This document shows positions 17,899-25,830 of a stretch of 63,358 bases of DNA, in pieces. The stretch comes from CAYLYU01 sp964501925 (GTDB taxonomy: Bacteria; Pseudomonadota; Zetaproteobacteria; Mariprofundales; Mariprofundaceae). Position 1 is the stretch's first letter; each line of letters starts with the position of its first letter. The DNA lies in the NCBI GenBank assembly GCA_964501925.1, contig CAZCTM010000009.1, positions 1 through 63,358 of the forward strand, written 5' to 3'. The translations under genes and the position numbers were made by a program. The notes under the pieces are model-generated. The model did no database searches and was not told the origin of the DNA. It was given only the letters and a program-made list of their open reading frames with translations.

Positions 17899-18759
17899 TC
17901 AGAGCAGATCCGGAGCGGCCACCCGGAAATTCGGGTATTTCAGTTCGGGAAGGAGTTCCCGATGCATCAGCCGGTTGCTGATTCGCTTGTTGTCCCGAAA
18001 GAAATCCAGCGCCGCAGGAGAGAGCTGGCGCCTGCCTTCCTCGGGGCTTAAGATGATCGGATCGGGAGCCCCCACCAGCCTTGCGAGCTCACAGGCATAT
18101 TCATCATGGGGCATGGGAAGATCATCTGCCAGATTGACGATCCTGCCCGCTCGGGGATGATCCATCGCCGCCATCAGCGCAGCCACGATATCTTCCACAT
18201 GAATCCGGCTGGAAAAATGCGGGGGTGACCAGCGTATAACCTTATATCCTCCCTCCATCAGCCTTGGAATGATATTTCGGCCTGGACCATAGATACCCGC
18301 CAGTCGAAACACCTCCGCGGGCAAGCCTGACTGCAGCCAGGCCTTTTCTGCCTTCAGACGTTCCTTTCCCCTCTGACTGGTGGGACGACAGGGCCACGAT
18401 TCATCCACCCAGGCCCCCTGTGCATCGCCATACACTCCCGTGGTAGACAGATACCCGAGCCAGCGGACATTCTTCAACTTTCCCGCCAGGACCGGCACCC
18501 ACTGGGGCTGGCCTGCCACCAAACCGTGCCGCGTCCGTTGCAGGGGGATGGAATCCAGGACGGAATCTACCTTCTCCAGGATGGGCTCAGGAATATCCGT
18601 GGGTTCGTCCACGATCACGGGCTCGACCCCCATGGCCGTCAATTCCTCGGCCCGGCTAAAACTCCGTGTCATGCCAAAGACATATACACCCCTATCCAGA
18701 CATGCCCTGGCCAGCCATTGACCAACATAACCGCATCCGAGAATCAACAGGGTCTTCAT
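17899..18759 (-). CDS. NAD-dependent epimerase/dehydratase family protein (SDR_a5-like)
   Basis: 286 residues. The Rossmann motif GCGYVGQWLA lies at residues 8-17, in the GxGxxG form of atypical extended SDR proteins such as YeeZ. Later motifs include YLSTTGVYGDAQG (Ser/Thr and Tyr of the active site region) and RLAGIYGPGRN. It probably oxidises, reduces or epimerises a nucleotide-linked or other small substrate that cannot be named. It heads the leftward operon that includes the metallopeptidase and moxR genes, and is divergent from the HAD gene at 18837. Confidence 0.88.
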   Translation of the reverse strand: MKTLLILGCGYVGQWLARACLDRGVYVFGMTRSFSRAEELTAMGVEPVIVDEPTDIPEPILEKVDSVLDSIPLQRTRHGLVAGQPQWVPVLAGKLKNVRWLGYLSTTGVYGDAQGAWVDESWPCRPTSQRGKERLKAEKAWLQSGLPAEVFRLAGIYGPGRNIIPRLMEGGYKVIRWSPPHFSSRIHVEDIVAALMAAMDHPRAGRIVNLADDLPMPHDEYACELARLVGAPDPIILSPEEGRRQLSPAALDFFRDNKRISNRLMHRELLPELKYPNFRVAAPDLL

Positions 18760-18836
18760 TCTTCCAATGATAGCTCTTTTTCAGGGATCTTCCATGAAAC
18801 GAGGCATTTGCAAACCATTCGGTCTAGTATTCGGTC

Positions 18837-19466
18837 ATGCCCTTTGACCTGGCGATCATTGACCTCGACAACACCCTGTACGCCGCAAATAACGGCGTTT
18901 TCGCCCGCATGGATGAGCGCATGACACGATTCGTGGCCAGTGAACTGGGGCTTTGCGACGCCGATGCCAATGCGCTGCGGGTTCGCTACTGGAGACAGTA
19001 CGGGACCACACTGCGTGGCATGATGCTCCATCACGGCATGGAACCGGAACCGTTCCTGAAATATGTTCATGACATCGACGTGCATGAACTGCTGGCCCCC
19101 GATCACAAGCTCGATGCCGCATTAAATCAACTGCCGGGAAGAAAGGTCGTACACACCAATGGCACAAGGGAACATGCCAGCAGGGTTCTGAAAACCCTGG
19201 GCATCCTGCATCATTTCCACGCCATTTATGACATCCGTTTCAATCGTTACAGCCCCAAGCCCTGCCGGCAGACACTTGCCAGCCTGATCAGGATGGAGGG
19301 TGCAAAACCGTCGCGCACACTCGTGGTAGATGACATGGTGAACAACCTGCAGGTTGCAAGAGACCTCGGCTGTCAAACCGCCCTGGTCGGCCACGGAAAC
19401 GGCGCCTCATGGGACTTTCATGTGACCAGCTTTCACCAGCTTCCGGATGTGCTGGTGTCCGGATAA
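18837..19466 (+). CDS. HAD-family pyrimidine 5'-nucleotidase-like protein
   Basis: 209 residues. The HAD nucleophile motif DLDNTLY is at residues 9-15, a Thr/Asn motif II is in VVHTNGTREHA, and motif IV is LVVDDMVNNL. The overall pattern resembles the SDT1/YjjG-like pyrimidine 5'-nucleotidase group (dephosphorylation of UMP/CMP), including the segment RYWRQYGTTLRGM. Cytoplasmic. It is convergent with rho; 41 bases separate the stops. Confidence 0.88.
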   Translation: MPFDLAIIDLDNTLYAANNGVFARMDERMTRFVASELGLCDADANALRVRYWRQYGTTLRGMMLHHGMEPEPFLKYVHDIDVHELLAPDHKLDAALNQLPGRKVVHTNGTREHASRVLKTLGILHHFHAIYDIRFNRYSPKPCRQTLASLIRMEGAKPSRTLVVDDMVNNLQVARDLGCQTALVGHGNGASWDFHVTSFHQLPDVLVSG

Positions 19467-19469
19467 ATC

Positions 19470-19514
19470 AAAAGGAGGCTGACGATGAACGTTTCGGCGT
19501 TAATCCTCTACTGA
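19470..19514 (+). other. Strong ribosome-binding site with a 9-codon ORF at the rho 3' end
   Basis: AAAGGAGG at 19470-19477 is followed seven bases later by an ATG (19485) opening a nine-residue frame (MNVSALILY, stop at 19512-19514) that overlaps the rho stop codon on the other strand. It may be chance, a relic of a displaced gene, or a mini-ORF. No function is claimed. Confidence 0.3.
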
Positions 19515-20995
19515 TTCATCCGTTCAAAAAACTCGGCGTTATTCTTGGTTTGCCTCAGCTTGTCGAGCAAAAATTCCATGGCGTCCACGGTGCCCATCGG
19601 GGTAAGAATCTTTCTCAGGATCCAGATCTTGCTGAGTTCCTCACGATCGGTAAGCAACTCTTCCTTGCGTGTGCCACTTGGAGCAATGTCAATGGCCGGG
19701 AAGACCCGTTTTTCCACAAGCTTGCGGTTGAGATGAATCTCCATGTTCCCCGTGCCTTTGAACTCCTCAAAGATCACCTCATCCATCTTGCTGCCGGTAT
19801 CAACCAGGGCCGTAGCGATAATGGTCAGTGAACCGCCGTCCTCGATATTGCGCGCCGCCCCGAAAAATCGCTTGGGACGATGCAGGGCGTTGGAGTCCAC
19901 ACCACCGGAAAGAATCTTGCCCGAGGAGGGGGCCACGGTGTTGTAGGCGCGGGCCAGACGGGTGATGGAGTCAAGCAGAATCACCACGTCATGACCATGT
20001 TCAACAAGACGCTTGGCCTTGGCAATAAGCATTTCGGCCACCTGCACGTGGCGCTGCGCCGGTTCATCAAAGGTGGACGAAACCACCTCGCCCTTCACGG
20101 AGCGCTGCATGTCCGTCACCTCTTCCGGTCTCTCGTCAATGAGCAGAACCATCAGGATGATCTCGGGATGGTTGGCCTCAATGGAATGGGCGATGGATTG
20201 CATCATCATGGTCTTGCCTGTACGTGGGGGGGCGACCAGCAGGCCTCTCTGGCCCTTGCCGATGGGAGAAATGATGTCGATGACGCGGCCGGTAATATCC
20301 TTGGAACCCTCCACCTCCATGCGGATTCGCTCGTTTGGATACAGAGGGGTAAGGTTGTCAAACAGAACCTTGGTGTTGGCGACCTTTGGGTCTTCCCCGT
20401 TGATGGTATCAATCGTCTTGATGGCAAAATAGCGCTCATTATCCCGAGGTGGCCGGATCTCGCCCGCAATCGTGTCACCCTTGCGCAGGGAAAAACGCCG
20501 AACCTGATTGTGAGACACATAGACATCGTCAGGACCGGCCAGATAATTTGCCTCAGGGGAACGAAGAAACCCGAAACCGTCAGGCAGGATTTCAAGAACG
20601 CCCTCGCTGTAGAGTGTCCCCCCCCTGATCGCATGGGCCTTGAGAATCGCAAAAACCTGTTCCTGTTTCCGCATGCCGGCGGCATTGTGAATACCCAGAG
20701 ATTCGGCCAGTTCCAGCAACTGCTGGGGTTGCATGGCCGCCACCTCCCGCAGATGCATCTGAATACCTTCTCGTTCATGGGGATCAATATTGGCTTCCAT
20801 TTCCGGAAGCTGATTCGCATCACCTCTTTTCCGGCGTGCCGGGGCATCGGAATTGCGCCGACGGCCCTTGTGCTGATTCCTGACCTTTGCCGGCTTTTCC
20901 TCGCCGGTGAATGATTCCGCAGCCTCTGCCGCTTGCTCGGCCGGTTTTTTTCCTGTGGTGCTGCCCTGGGGGGCGATCTGTGCTTCAGTGTCCAT
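19508..20995 (-). CDS. rho: Transcription termination factor Rho
   Basis: 495 residues from an ATG at 20995 with AAGGA ten bases upstream. Rho's N-terminal helical and cold-shock RNA-binding domains (about 85-200; GFGFLRSPEANYLAG), Walker A (APPRTGKT, about 255-262), Walker B region and the Q and R loops are all present. Compared with the 419-residue E. coli protein it has an extra N-terminal segment of about 75-80 residues rich in Lys, Arg, Ala and Glu, seen in several lineages and thought to modulate RNA binding. The frame is open for 80 further codons upstream without clear coding character. Likely autoregulated, as in other bacteria, but nothing direct is visible. Confidence 0.97.
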   Translation of the reverse strand: MDTEAQIAPQGSTTGKKPAEQAAEAAESFTGEEKPAKVRNQHKGRRRNSDAPARRKRGDANQLPEMEANIDPHEREGIQMHLREVAAMQPQQLLELAESLGIHNAAGMRKQEQVFAILKAHAIRGGTLYSEGVLEILPDGFGFLRSPEANYLAGPDDVYVSHNQVRRFSLRKGDTIAGEIRPPRDNERYFAIKTIDTINGEDPKVANTKVLFDNLTPLYPNERIRMEVEGSKDITGRVIDIISPIGKGQRGLLVAPPRTGKTMMMQSIAHSIEANHPEIILMVLLIDERPEEVTDMQRSVKGEVVSSTFDEPAQRHVQVAEMLIAKAKRLVEHGHDVVILLDSITRLARAYNTVAPSSGKILSGGVDSNALHRPKRFFGAARNIEDGGSLTIIATALVDTGSKMDEVIFEEFKGTGNMEIHLNRKLVEKRVFPAIDIAPSGTRKEELLTDREELSKIWILRKILTPMGTVDAMEFLLDKLRQTKNNAEFFERMNQ

Positions 20996-21343
20996 TACTT
21001 GATCTTCCTTATGATGTTCGGGAACAACGTCCGAAATTGATGCTGATTTTTGGATTGCATGGAATCTCCATAACATGGGTGAAAAACTACTGCTGATGGG
21101 AAACCTGCCAGAGACGGCACCTAAACATTGCAACACCATCACAGCCATGTCAACCACTTGTGCCGGTTCTCCACGTGTGAGACAGACGGCCCGGTTCAGG
21201 CTGGCAAGATATTTTGCCGGAGGTATGGGGTTCAAGGCCTTGTGCGGCAGGATGTGGTTGGCGATTTTAGGCGATTTTCACATATTTTTTGGCCATTTTT
21301 ATTCATATTGACCCCATTTTTCACTCAAAGTAGCGTATGGTAC
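20996..21343. other. Divergent intergenic region between rho and the TPR gene
   Basis: 348 bases with no convincing gene. The half next to the TPR gene (about 21260-21340) is strongly A+T-rich with several runs of T, so it probably contains the divergent promoters; no hexamer pair was good enough to call. The half next to rho would form a long untranslated leader, as is common for rho genes that autoregulate. Confidence 0.5.
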
Positions 21344-21760
21344 ATGAGTTTGGCGCCGACTCCCGCCCCAACTCCCACCAACTGGCAGGGTGTACGCACC
21401 GGGCTTGAAAGCGCCATACGCCATTTTCAGCGATCCGACTACCATCAGGCCAAGGTGCAGCTGGAAAGCATTCTGGAATTCGCACCCATGGAGGCCAGGG
21501 CGTGGCACATGCTGGGAAAGGTCATGCAGGCCCTCGGCGACCATGAACGGGCCCTGGAGTATTTCCATCACGCCTCCGACCTCTATGATCCCATTCCATC
21601 CGGGGAAAGGGGAGAAATCGCATCCGTCACGCTGGTCAAACTGCTCTGGAAGCAAGGGGACAGGGAGGGCGCCAGCGCCATGCTGGATAAATTGCTGGAA
21701 CAGGGAGAGGATGGGCAGAAAATCCGCGAGCTGGCCCGGTTGCTGAAGGAGGAGGTATGA
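21344..21760 (+). CDS. TPR-repeat protein
   Basis: 138 residues from an ATG at 21344; the frame is open upstream but has no coding character and no other start is better supported. Two to three tetratricopeptide-like helices pairs are visible (YHQAKVQLESILEFAPMEARAW, LGDHERALEYFHHAS). There is no signal peptide or membrane segment. TPRs mediate protein contacts; the partner is unknown. The stop overlaps aroQ by 4 bases, so it is the first gene of the aroQ-accB-accC operon. Confidence 0.8.
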   Translation: MSLAPTPAPTPTNWQGVRTGLESAIRHFQRSDYHQAKVQLESILEFAPMEARAWHMLGKVMQALGDHERALEYFHHASDLYDPIPSGERGEIASVTLVKLLWKQGDREGASAMLDKLLEQGEDGQKIRELARLLKEEV

Positions 21761-22260
21761 ACCCACTGCGCATCCTTGTGATGCATGGACCGAACCTCAA
21801 TCTGCTTGGTGAGCGTGAACCCGAACATTACGGTCGACACGCCCTGGAAAACATCAATGAGGAGCTGGCAAGCCTTGGAAACCAGCTGGGTGTGGAGGTT
21901 CTTGGTTTCCAGAGCAATCACGAAGGTGAGCTGGTGGAGCGGATTCATCAGGCCAGAACCGAGAACATGGATGGGATCATCATCAACCCGGCCGCCTTTA
22001 CCCATACCAGCATCGCCCTTCGTGATGCTTTCCTCGCCTGCCGGATCCCCTTTGTGGAACTGCACCTGTCGAATATTCACCGGCGGGAAGAATTTCGGCA
22101 TCGTTCCCTGCTGGCCGATTGTGCCGTGGGCGTGATCACCGGTTTTGGTCCCCAGTCCTACAAGCTTGCCTTGCGGGGGTTGGCGGATTACCTGCAAAAC
22201 CAGCCGGAAACATCGGTCGGCAACATCCAGCCAGACAGAATAGAGACAACAGGAGACTAA
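21757..22260 (+). CDS. aroQ: 3-dehydroquinate dehydratase, type II
   Basis: 167 residues, slightly longer than the usual 145-150 owing to a C-terminal tail. Type II motifs: ILVMHGPNLNLLGEREPEHYG (with the catalytic Tyr-containing loop), FQSNHEGELV, and INPAAFTHTSIALRDA. It performs the third step of the shikimate pathway, 3-dehydroquinate to 3-dehydroshikimate, as a dodecamer. Start overlaps the TPR gene in ATGA. It sits immediately ahead of accB, an order found in many Pseudomonadota. Confidence 0.97.
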   Translation: MNPLRILVMHGPNLNLLGEREPEHYGRHALENINEELASLGNQLGVEVLGFQSNHEGELVERIHQARTENMDGIIINPAAFTHTSIALRDAFLACRIPFVELHLSNIHRREEFRHRSLLADCAVGVITGFGPQSYKLALRGLADYLQNQPETSVGNIQPDRIETTGD

Positions 22261-22261
22261 C

Positions 22262-22711
22262 GTGGACATTTCCCAGATTCGCAAGCTGATCCGTTTGATT
22301 CAGAGCACCGATGTCAGTGAGATCGAGGTCTCGGAGGGGGGGCAAACCGTTCGCATCTGTCGTAACACGGGATCCCAGGTCATGCCTGCACCCCAGCAAC
22401 CGGCAGCTGCACAACCTCCTGCCATGCCCACACCCCAGCCTCAGGAACCCCAGCCCGAAGCCGAGCATGTGGAGCACGTGGTGACTTCGCCCATGGTGGG
22501 GACATTTTACCGCGCGCCTTCCCCGGAAGCGGATCCTTTTGTGACGGAAGGATCAAAGGTGAAAAAGGGCGACACCCTCTGCATTATCGAAGCCATGAAA
22601 CTGATGAATGAAATCGAAGCCGAATACGACGGCATCGTTGAAAAGGTCCTGGTAGAAAACGCCACACCGGTGGAATACGGCCAGGGTCTTTTTGTCATTA
22701 TCCCCCTGTAG
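22262..22711 (+). CDS. accB: Biotin carboxyl carrier protein of acetyl-CoA carboxylase
   Basis: 149 residues, GTG start one base after the aroQ stop, with AGGAG just upstream inside aroQ. An N-terminal part (IRKLIRLIQSTDVSEIEV) is followed by a Pro/Ala/Gln-rich linker (about 42-70) and a biotinyl domain with the lysine in the EAMKLMNE motif. It carries the carboxybiotin between biotin carboxylase and carboxyltransferase in the first step of fatty-acid synthesis. The gene is co-transcribed with accC ten bases downstream. Confidence 0.97.
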   Translation: MDISQIRKLIRLIQSTDVSEIEVSEGGQTVRICRNTGSQVMPAPQQPAAAQPPAMPTPQPQEPQPEAEHVEHVVTSPMVGTFYRAPSPEADPFVTEGSKVKKGDTLCIIEAMKLMNEIEAEYDGIVEKVLVENATPVEYGQGLFVIIPL

Positions 22712-22721
22712 GCGGAAGAAC

Positions 22722-24071
22722 ATGTTCCAGCGGGTTCTTATTGCCAACCGTGGCGAGATTGCTGTGCGCATCATCCGTGCCTGTCGGGATCTGGGGATCC
22801 AGGCCGTGGCGGTCTATTCCGAAGCGGATCGTGATGCGATGCCCACCCGGCTGGCCGATCTCGCCGTATGCATTGGTCCGGCCCCCTCAGCCAAATCCTA
22901 CCTGAACATTCCGGGTATCATGGCGGCAGCGGAGGTAAGCGACGCCGAAGCCATTCATCCCGGCTACGGCTTTCTCGCAGAAAATGCCGATTTCGCTGAG
23001 ATCTGCATCGAATCCGGCCTGAGCTGGATTGGACCGCCACCGGATGCCATGCGAGCCATGGGTGACAAGGTGGTTGCCAAACGCAAAATGGAAGAAGCGG
23101 GTGTTCCGCTGGTTCCCGGCTCCGCGGGGGCGATCAGATCTCCGGATGAAGCCCGACAGATCGCCAGAGAGATCGGCTTTCCTGTCATCGTCAAGGCGGC
23201 GGCAGGGGGTGGCGGCAGGGGAATGAAGATCGTGCATACGGAAGCCGCCCTGCTGGGGGCATTCATGATGGCGCAGTCGGAGGCCGCGGTCGCCTTCGGC
23301 AATGATACCGTCTACCTGGAAAAGTTCCTTGAACAACCCAGACATATCGAGGTCCAGATTCTTGCCGATCAACATGGCAACGTGGTGCACCTTTTTGAGC
23401 GCGAATGTTCAATGCAGCGCAACAATCAAAAGGTGCTGGAAGAGGCGCCCAGTGTCTTTCTGGACGAGGACACGCGTGAAAAGATCTGCCAGGCTGGGGT
23501 GGCGGCTGCAAAAGCGGTAAACTATGTAGGCGCCGGCACGGTTGAATTCCTCGTAAACGAAGACAAGAGCTTTTACTTTATCGAGATGAACACCCGAATC
23601 CAGGTCGAACACCCCGTCACCGAGTACATTACGGGGATCGACCTGGTGGAGTGGCAGATCCGGACGGCAGCCGGCGAACGCCTGCCCTTCTCCCAGGAGG
23701 ATATCCATATCCAGGGTCATTCCATCGAATGCCGGATCAATGCCGAGCACCCCTTCAAGTTCACTCCCTCACCAGGAACCATCGAGCTTTATCATCCACC
23801 GGGCGGTCGAAACGTCCGTGTCGATTCAGCCGTTTACTCCGGCTACACCATTCCGCCGTATTATGACTCCATGATCGGCAAGGTCATCGTGCTGGGGGAA
23901 AACCGCGCCCGCGCCATCCGAAGCATGCAACGGGCCATGGGGGAACTGGTGGTGGACGGTGTTCAAACCAACACCGAACTGCACCGCCGGCTTCTTGCCA
24001 ATCCCGGTTTCCAGTCGGGTGACTTCAACATCCACTTTCTTGAAAACTGGCTAAAACAGATGCGGCTTTAA
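22722..24071 (+). CDS. accC: Biotin carboxylase subunit of acetyl-CoA carboxylase
   Basis: 449 residues, normal length. ATP-grasp enzyme: N-terminal RVLIANRGEIAVRI, the glycine-rich AAAGGGGRGMKIV loop, EHPVTEYITG near the active site and the GHSIECRINAE segment are all present. It carboxylates the biotin on AccB using bicarbonate and ATP. Start at ATG 22722 with GGAAG upstream. Last gene of the TPR-aroQ-accB-accC unit; a short G/C-rich inverted repeat follows the stop. Confidence 0.98.
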   Translation: MFQRVLIANRGEIAVRIIRACRDLGIQAVAVYSEADRDAMPTRLADLAVCIGPAPSAKSYLNIPGIMAAAEVSDAEAIHPGYGFLAENADFAEICIESGLSWIGPPPDAMRAMGDKVVAKRKMEEAGVPLVPGSAGAIRSPDEARQIAREIGFPVIVKAAAGGGGRGMKIVHTEAALLGAFMMAQSEAAVAFGNDTVYLEKFLEQPRHIEVQILADQHGNVVHLFERECSMQRNNQKVLEEAPSVFLDEDTREKICQAGVAAAKAVNYVGAGTVEFLVNEDKSFYFIEMNTRIQVEHPVTEYITGIDLVEWQIRTAAGERLPFSQEDIHIQGHSIECRINAEHPFKFTPSPGTIELYHPPGGRNVRVDSAVYSGYTIPPYYDSMIGKVIVLGENRARAIRSMQRAMGELVVDGVQTNTELHRRLLANPGFQSGDFNIHFLENWLKQMRL

Positions 24072-24074
24072 CCT

Positions 24075-24100
24075 GAAAGGGGGGGGTGATACCCCCTTTC
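24075..24100. terminator. Inverted repeat between convergent accC and leuA
   Basis: GAAAGGGGG (24075-24083) can pair with CCCCCTTTC (24092-24100) around an eight-base loop. It lies three bases after the accC stop region and two before the leuA stop. There is no long T-run on either strand, so it may be a weak or factor-aided terminator for both genes. Confidence 0.5.
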
Positions 24101-24102
24101 AC

Positions 24103-25644
24103 TTACACGCCGGAATACTGGGCGTGGACCTCCCTGGCATGCATGTCCGGCAACTTGTTCAGGGCCGCGATCAGGGCCTTGGCGGACGCCACCACAATAT
24201 CGGTATCCGATCCCTGACCATTGACAATGCGGCCATCGTTCTGCAGCCGAACCGTCACCTCTCCCTGCGCATCCGTGCCCGAAGTGATGGCGTTGACCGA
24301 GTAGAGCAGAAGCTTGCCATGGGGTTCCACCAGGCTGTTGATGGCCTTGAATGCCGCGTCCACCGGACCGTCACCCCGGGCTGTGGCCTTGTGGACCACC
24401 CCATCGATATCCACTTCGACGGTCGCAACGGGCGTGTCCTCGGTTCCGGAAACGGCGTGCAGGCTCACCAGCCTGACGCGCTCCGCCTCAATTTCAGACT
24501 CATCCGACAAAATGGCCATCAGGTCTTCGTCAAAGACCTCCTTTTTCTTGTCAGCCAGAATCTTGAAGCGTTCGAAGGCCGTATTCAGCTGCTCCTGATC
24601 CAGGGTCAGGCCCAGTTCTTCATAACGCGCCTTCAGGGCTGCCCGGCCGGAATGCTTGCCCAGCACCATCCGGTTTGTCATCCAGCCGACGGACTCCGGT
24701 GTCATGATTTCATAGGTCCTCTGGTGCTTGAGCACACCGTCCTGATGGATGCCGGACTCATGGGCGAAGGCATTGGCCCCAACGATTGCCTTGTTGGGCT
24801 GAATCGGCATACCCGTAATCTGACTGACCAGTTTGGACGTAGGCACGATCCTGGTTGTGTTGATACCGGTATCAATATGAAGGCGGTCCGAACGTGTTTT
24901 CAGGATCATGACGATTTCTTCCATGGAGGCATTGCCAGCCCGTTCACCAAGACCGTTGATCGTGCACTCCACCTGGCGGGCACCATTCTCGATGGCGGCC
25001 AGTGAATTGGCCACTGCCAGCCCCAGATCATTGTGACAGTGAACGGAGAAAATAGCCTGATCGCTGTTCGGCACGGATTCGATCAGATGGCGAATACGGT
25101 TTCCGAACTCATCGGGGGTCATGTATCCAACCGTATCGGGAATATTGATCACCGTCGCACCCGCACGAATCGTCGCTTCAACGATCCGGCAGAGGAAGTC
25201 CATTTCCGAGCGGCCGGCATCCTCGGCTGAGAATTCCACCTCGGGTGCCAGATCCCTGGCCATGGAAACGGCCTTCACCGCCATCTCCAGGACCTGATCC
25301 GGCTGCATCCTCAATTTGGACTGCATGTGTATGGGGCTGGTGGCGATAAACGTATGGATCCTTGAGTGTTCAGCGAGCCTGACGGCCTCGGCTGCACGTT
25401 CAATATCCTCTTTTCGCGCCCTGGCAAGGCCTGCGATCACGGGACCTTTCACTTCCCTGGCGATCCGGTTCACGGCCTCGAAATCCCCGGGGGAAGCCAC
25501 GGGAAATCCGGCCTCGATGATATCCACACCCAGTGAGGCCAGGGCCTGAGCCACCTTCAGTTTCTCCTCGATGTTCATCGAACAGCCCGGAGACTGTTCT
25601 CCATCCCGCAAGGTCGTATCAAAAATGTAAAGTCTGTCCGCCAT
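24103..25644 (-). CDS. leuA: 2-isopropylmalate synthase
   Basis: 513 residues from an ATG at 25644 with AAGGAG seven bases upstream. HMGL-like catalytic barrel with the signature DTTLRDGEQSPGC near the start, SVHCHNDLGLAVANSLAA in the middle, and a C-terminal LeuA allosteric domain (about 385-500) for leucine feedback. It condenses acetyl-CoA with 2-oxoisovalerate, the first committed step to leucine. Length matches the standard bacterial enzyme. The upstream region holds its own promoter, a leucine-rich leader ORF and a terminator, indicating transcription attenuation. Confidence 0.98.
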   Translation of the reverse strand: MADRLYIFDTTLRDGEQSPGCSMNIEEKLKVAQALASLGVDIIEAGFPVASPGDFEAVNRIAREVKGPVIAGLARARKEDIERAAEAVRLAEHSRIHTFIATSPIHMQSKLRMQPDQVLEMAVKAVSMARDLAPEVEFSAEDAGRSEMDFLCRIVEATIRAGATVINIPDTVGYMTPDEFGNRIRHLIESVPNSDQAIFSVHCHNDLGLAVANSLAAIENGARQVECTINGLGERAGNASMEEIVMILKTRSDRLHIDTGINTTRIVPTSKLVSQITGMPIQPNKAIVGANAFAHESGIHQDGVLKHQRTYEIMTPESVGWMTNRMVLGKHSGRAALKARYEELGLTLDQEQLNTAFERFKILADKKKEVFDEDLMAILSDESEIEAERVRLVSLHAVSGTEDTPVATVEVDIDGVVHKATARGDGPVDAAFKAINSLVEPHGKLLLYSVNAITSGTDAQGEVTVRLQNDGRIVNGQGSDTDIVVASAKALIAALNKLPDMHAREVHAQYSGV

Positions 25645-25659
25645 GCCGATTCTCCTTAC

Positions 25660-25692
25660 AAAAAAAGGCCGCAGGTGAATTCTGCGGCCTTT
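25660..25692 (-). terminator. Intrinsic terminator acting as leuA attenuator
   Basis: On the minus strand AAAGGCCGCAG (25692-25682) pairs perfectly with CTGCGGCCTTT (25674-25664) around a seven-base loop and is followed by a run of seven T. It ends about 10 bases before the leuA ribosome-binding site. A competing pairing exists: GCGGCTTGC at 25730-25722, inside the leader ORF, can pair with GCAAAGGCCGC at 25694-25684 (two-base bulge), which would block the terminator. Confidence 0.85.
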
Positions 25693-25713
25693 GCACAACT
25701 GGATTCCAGTGAA

Positions 25714-25794
25714 TTACATACGCAAGCCGCGACGATCCGCCCATAAAGGCAGTCGCTCATCAAGCAGCAAACCCGGAAGTCGAAATGTCATCAT
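25714..25794 (-). CDS. leuL: Leucine leader peptide of leuA
   Basis: A 26-codon ORF starting at ATG 25794 (second ATG at 25791) and ending at TAA 25716-25714. Seven of 26 residues are leucine, at positions 6, 9, 10, 11, 15, 17 and 24, using CTT, TTG, CTG and TTA codons. It lies between the promoter at 25802-25830 and the terminator at 25660-25692. Ribosome stalling at the Leu codons 9-17 would leave codons 22-25 free to form the antiterminator; normal translation would cover them and allow the terminator to form. No good Shine-Dalgarno is visible and the predicted transcript starts at or very close to the ATG, so it may be translated leaderless. Inference from layout only. Confidence 0.7.
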   Translation of the reverse strand: MMTFRLPGLLLDERLPLWADRRGLRM

Positions 25795-25801
25795 GGCTCG
25801 G

Positions 25802-25830
25802 ATTAGACCACTGACGAGGAGCGGGGTCAA
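25802..25830 (-). promoter_or_regulatory. Sigma-70 promoter for the leuA leader
   Basis: On the minus strand TTGACC (25830-25825) and TCTAAT (25807-25802) are separated by 17 bases. The -35 element overlaps the pssA stop codon. Predicted start of transcription is at about 25795, just at the leader ORF. Confidence 0.65.
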
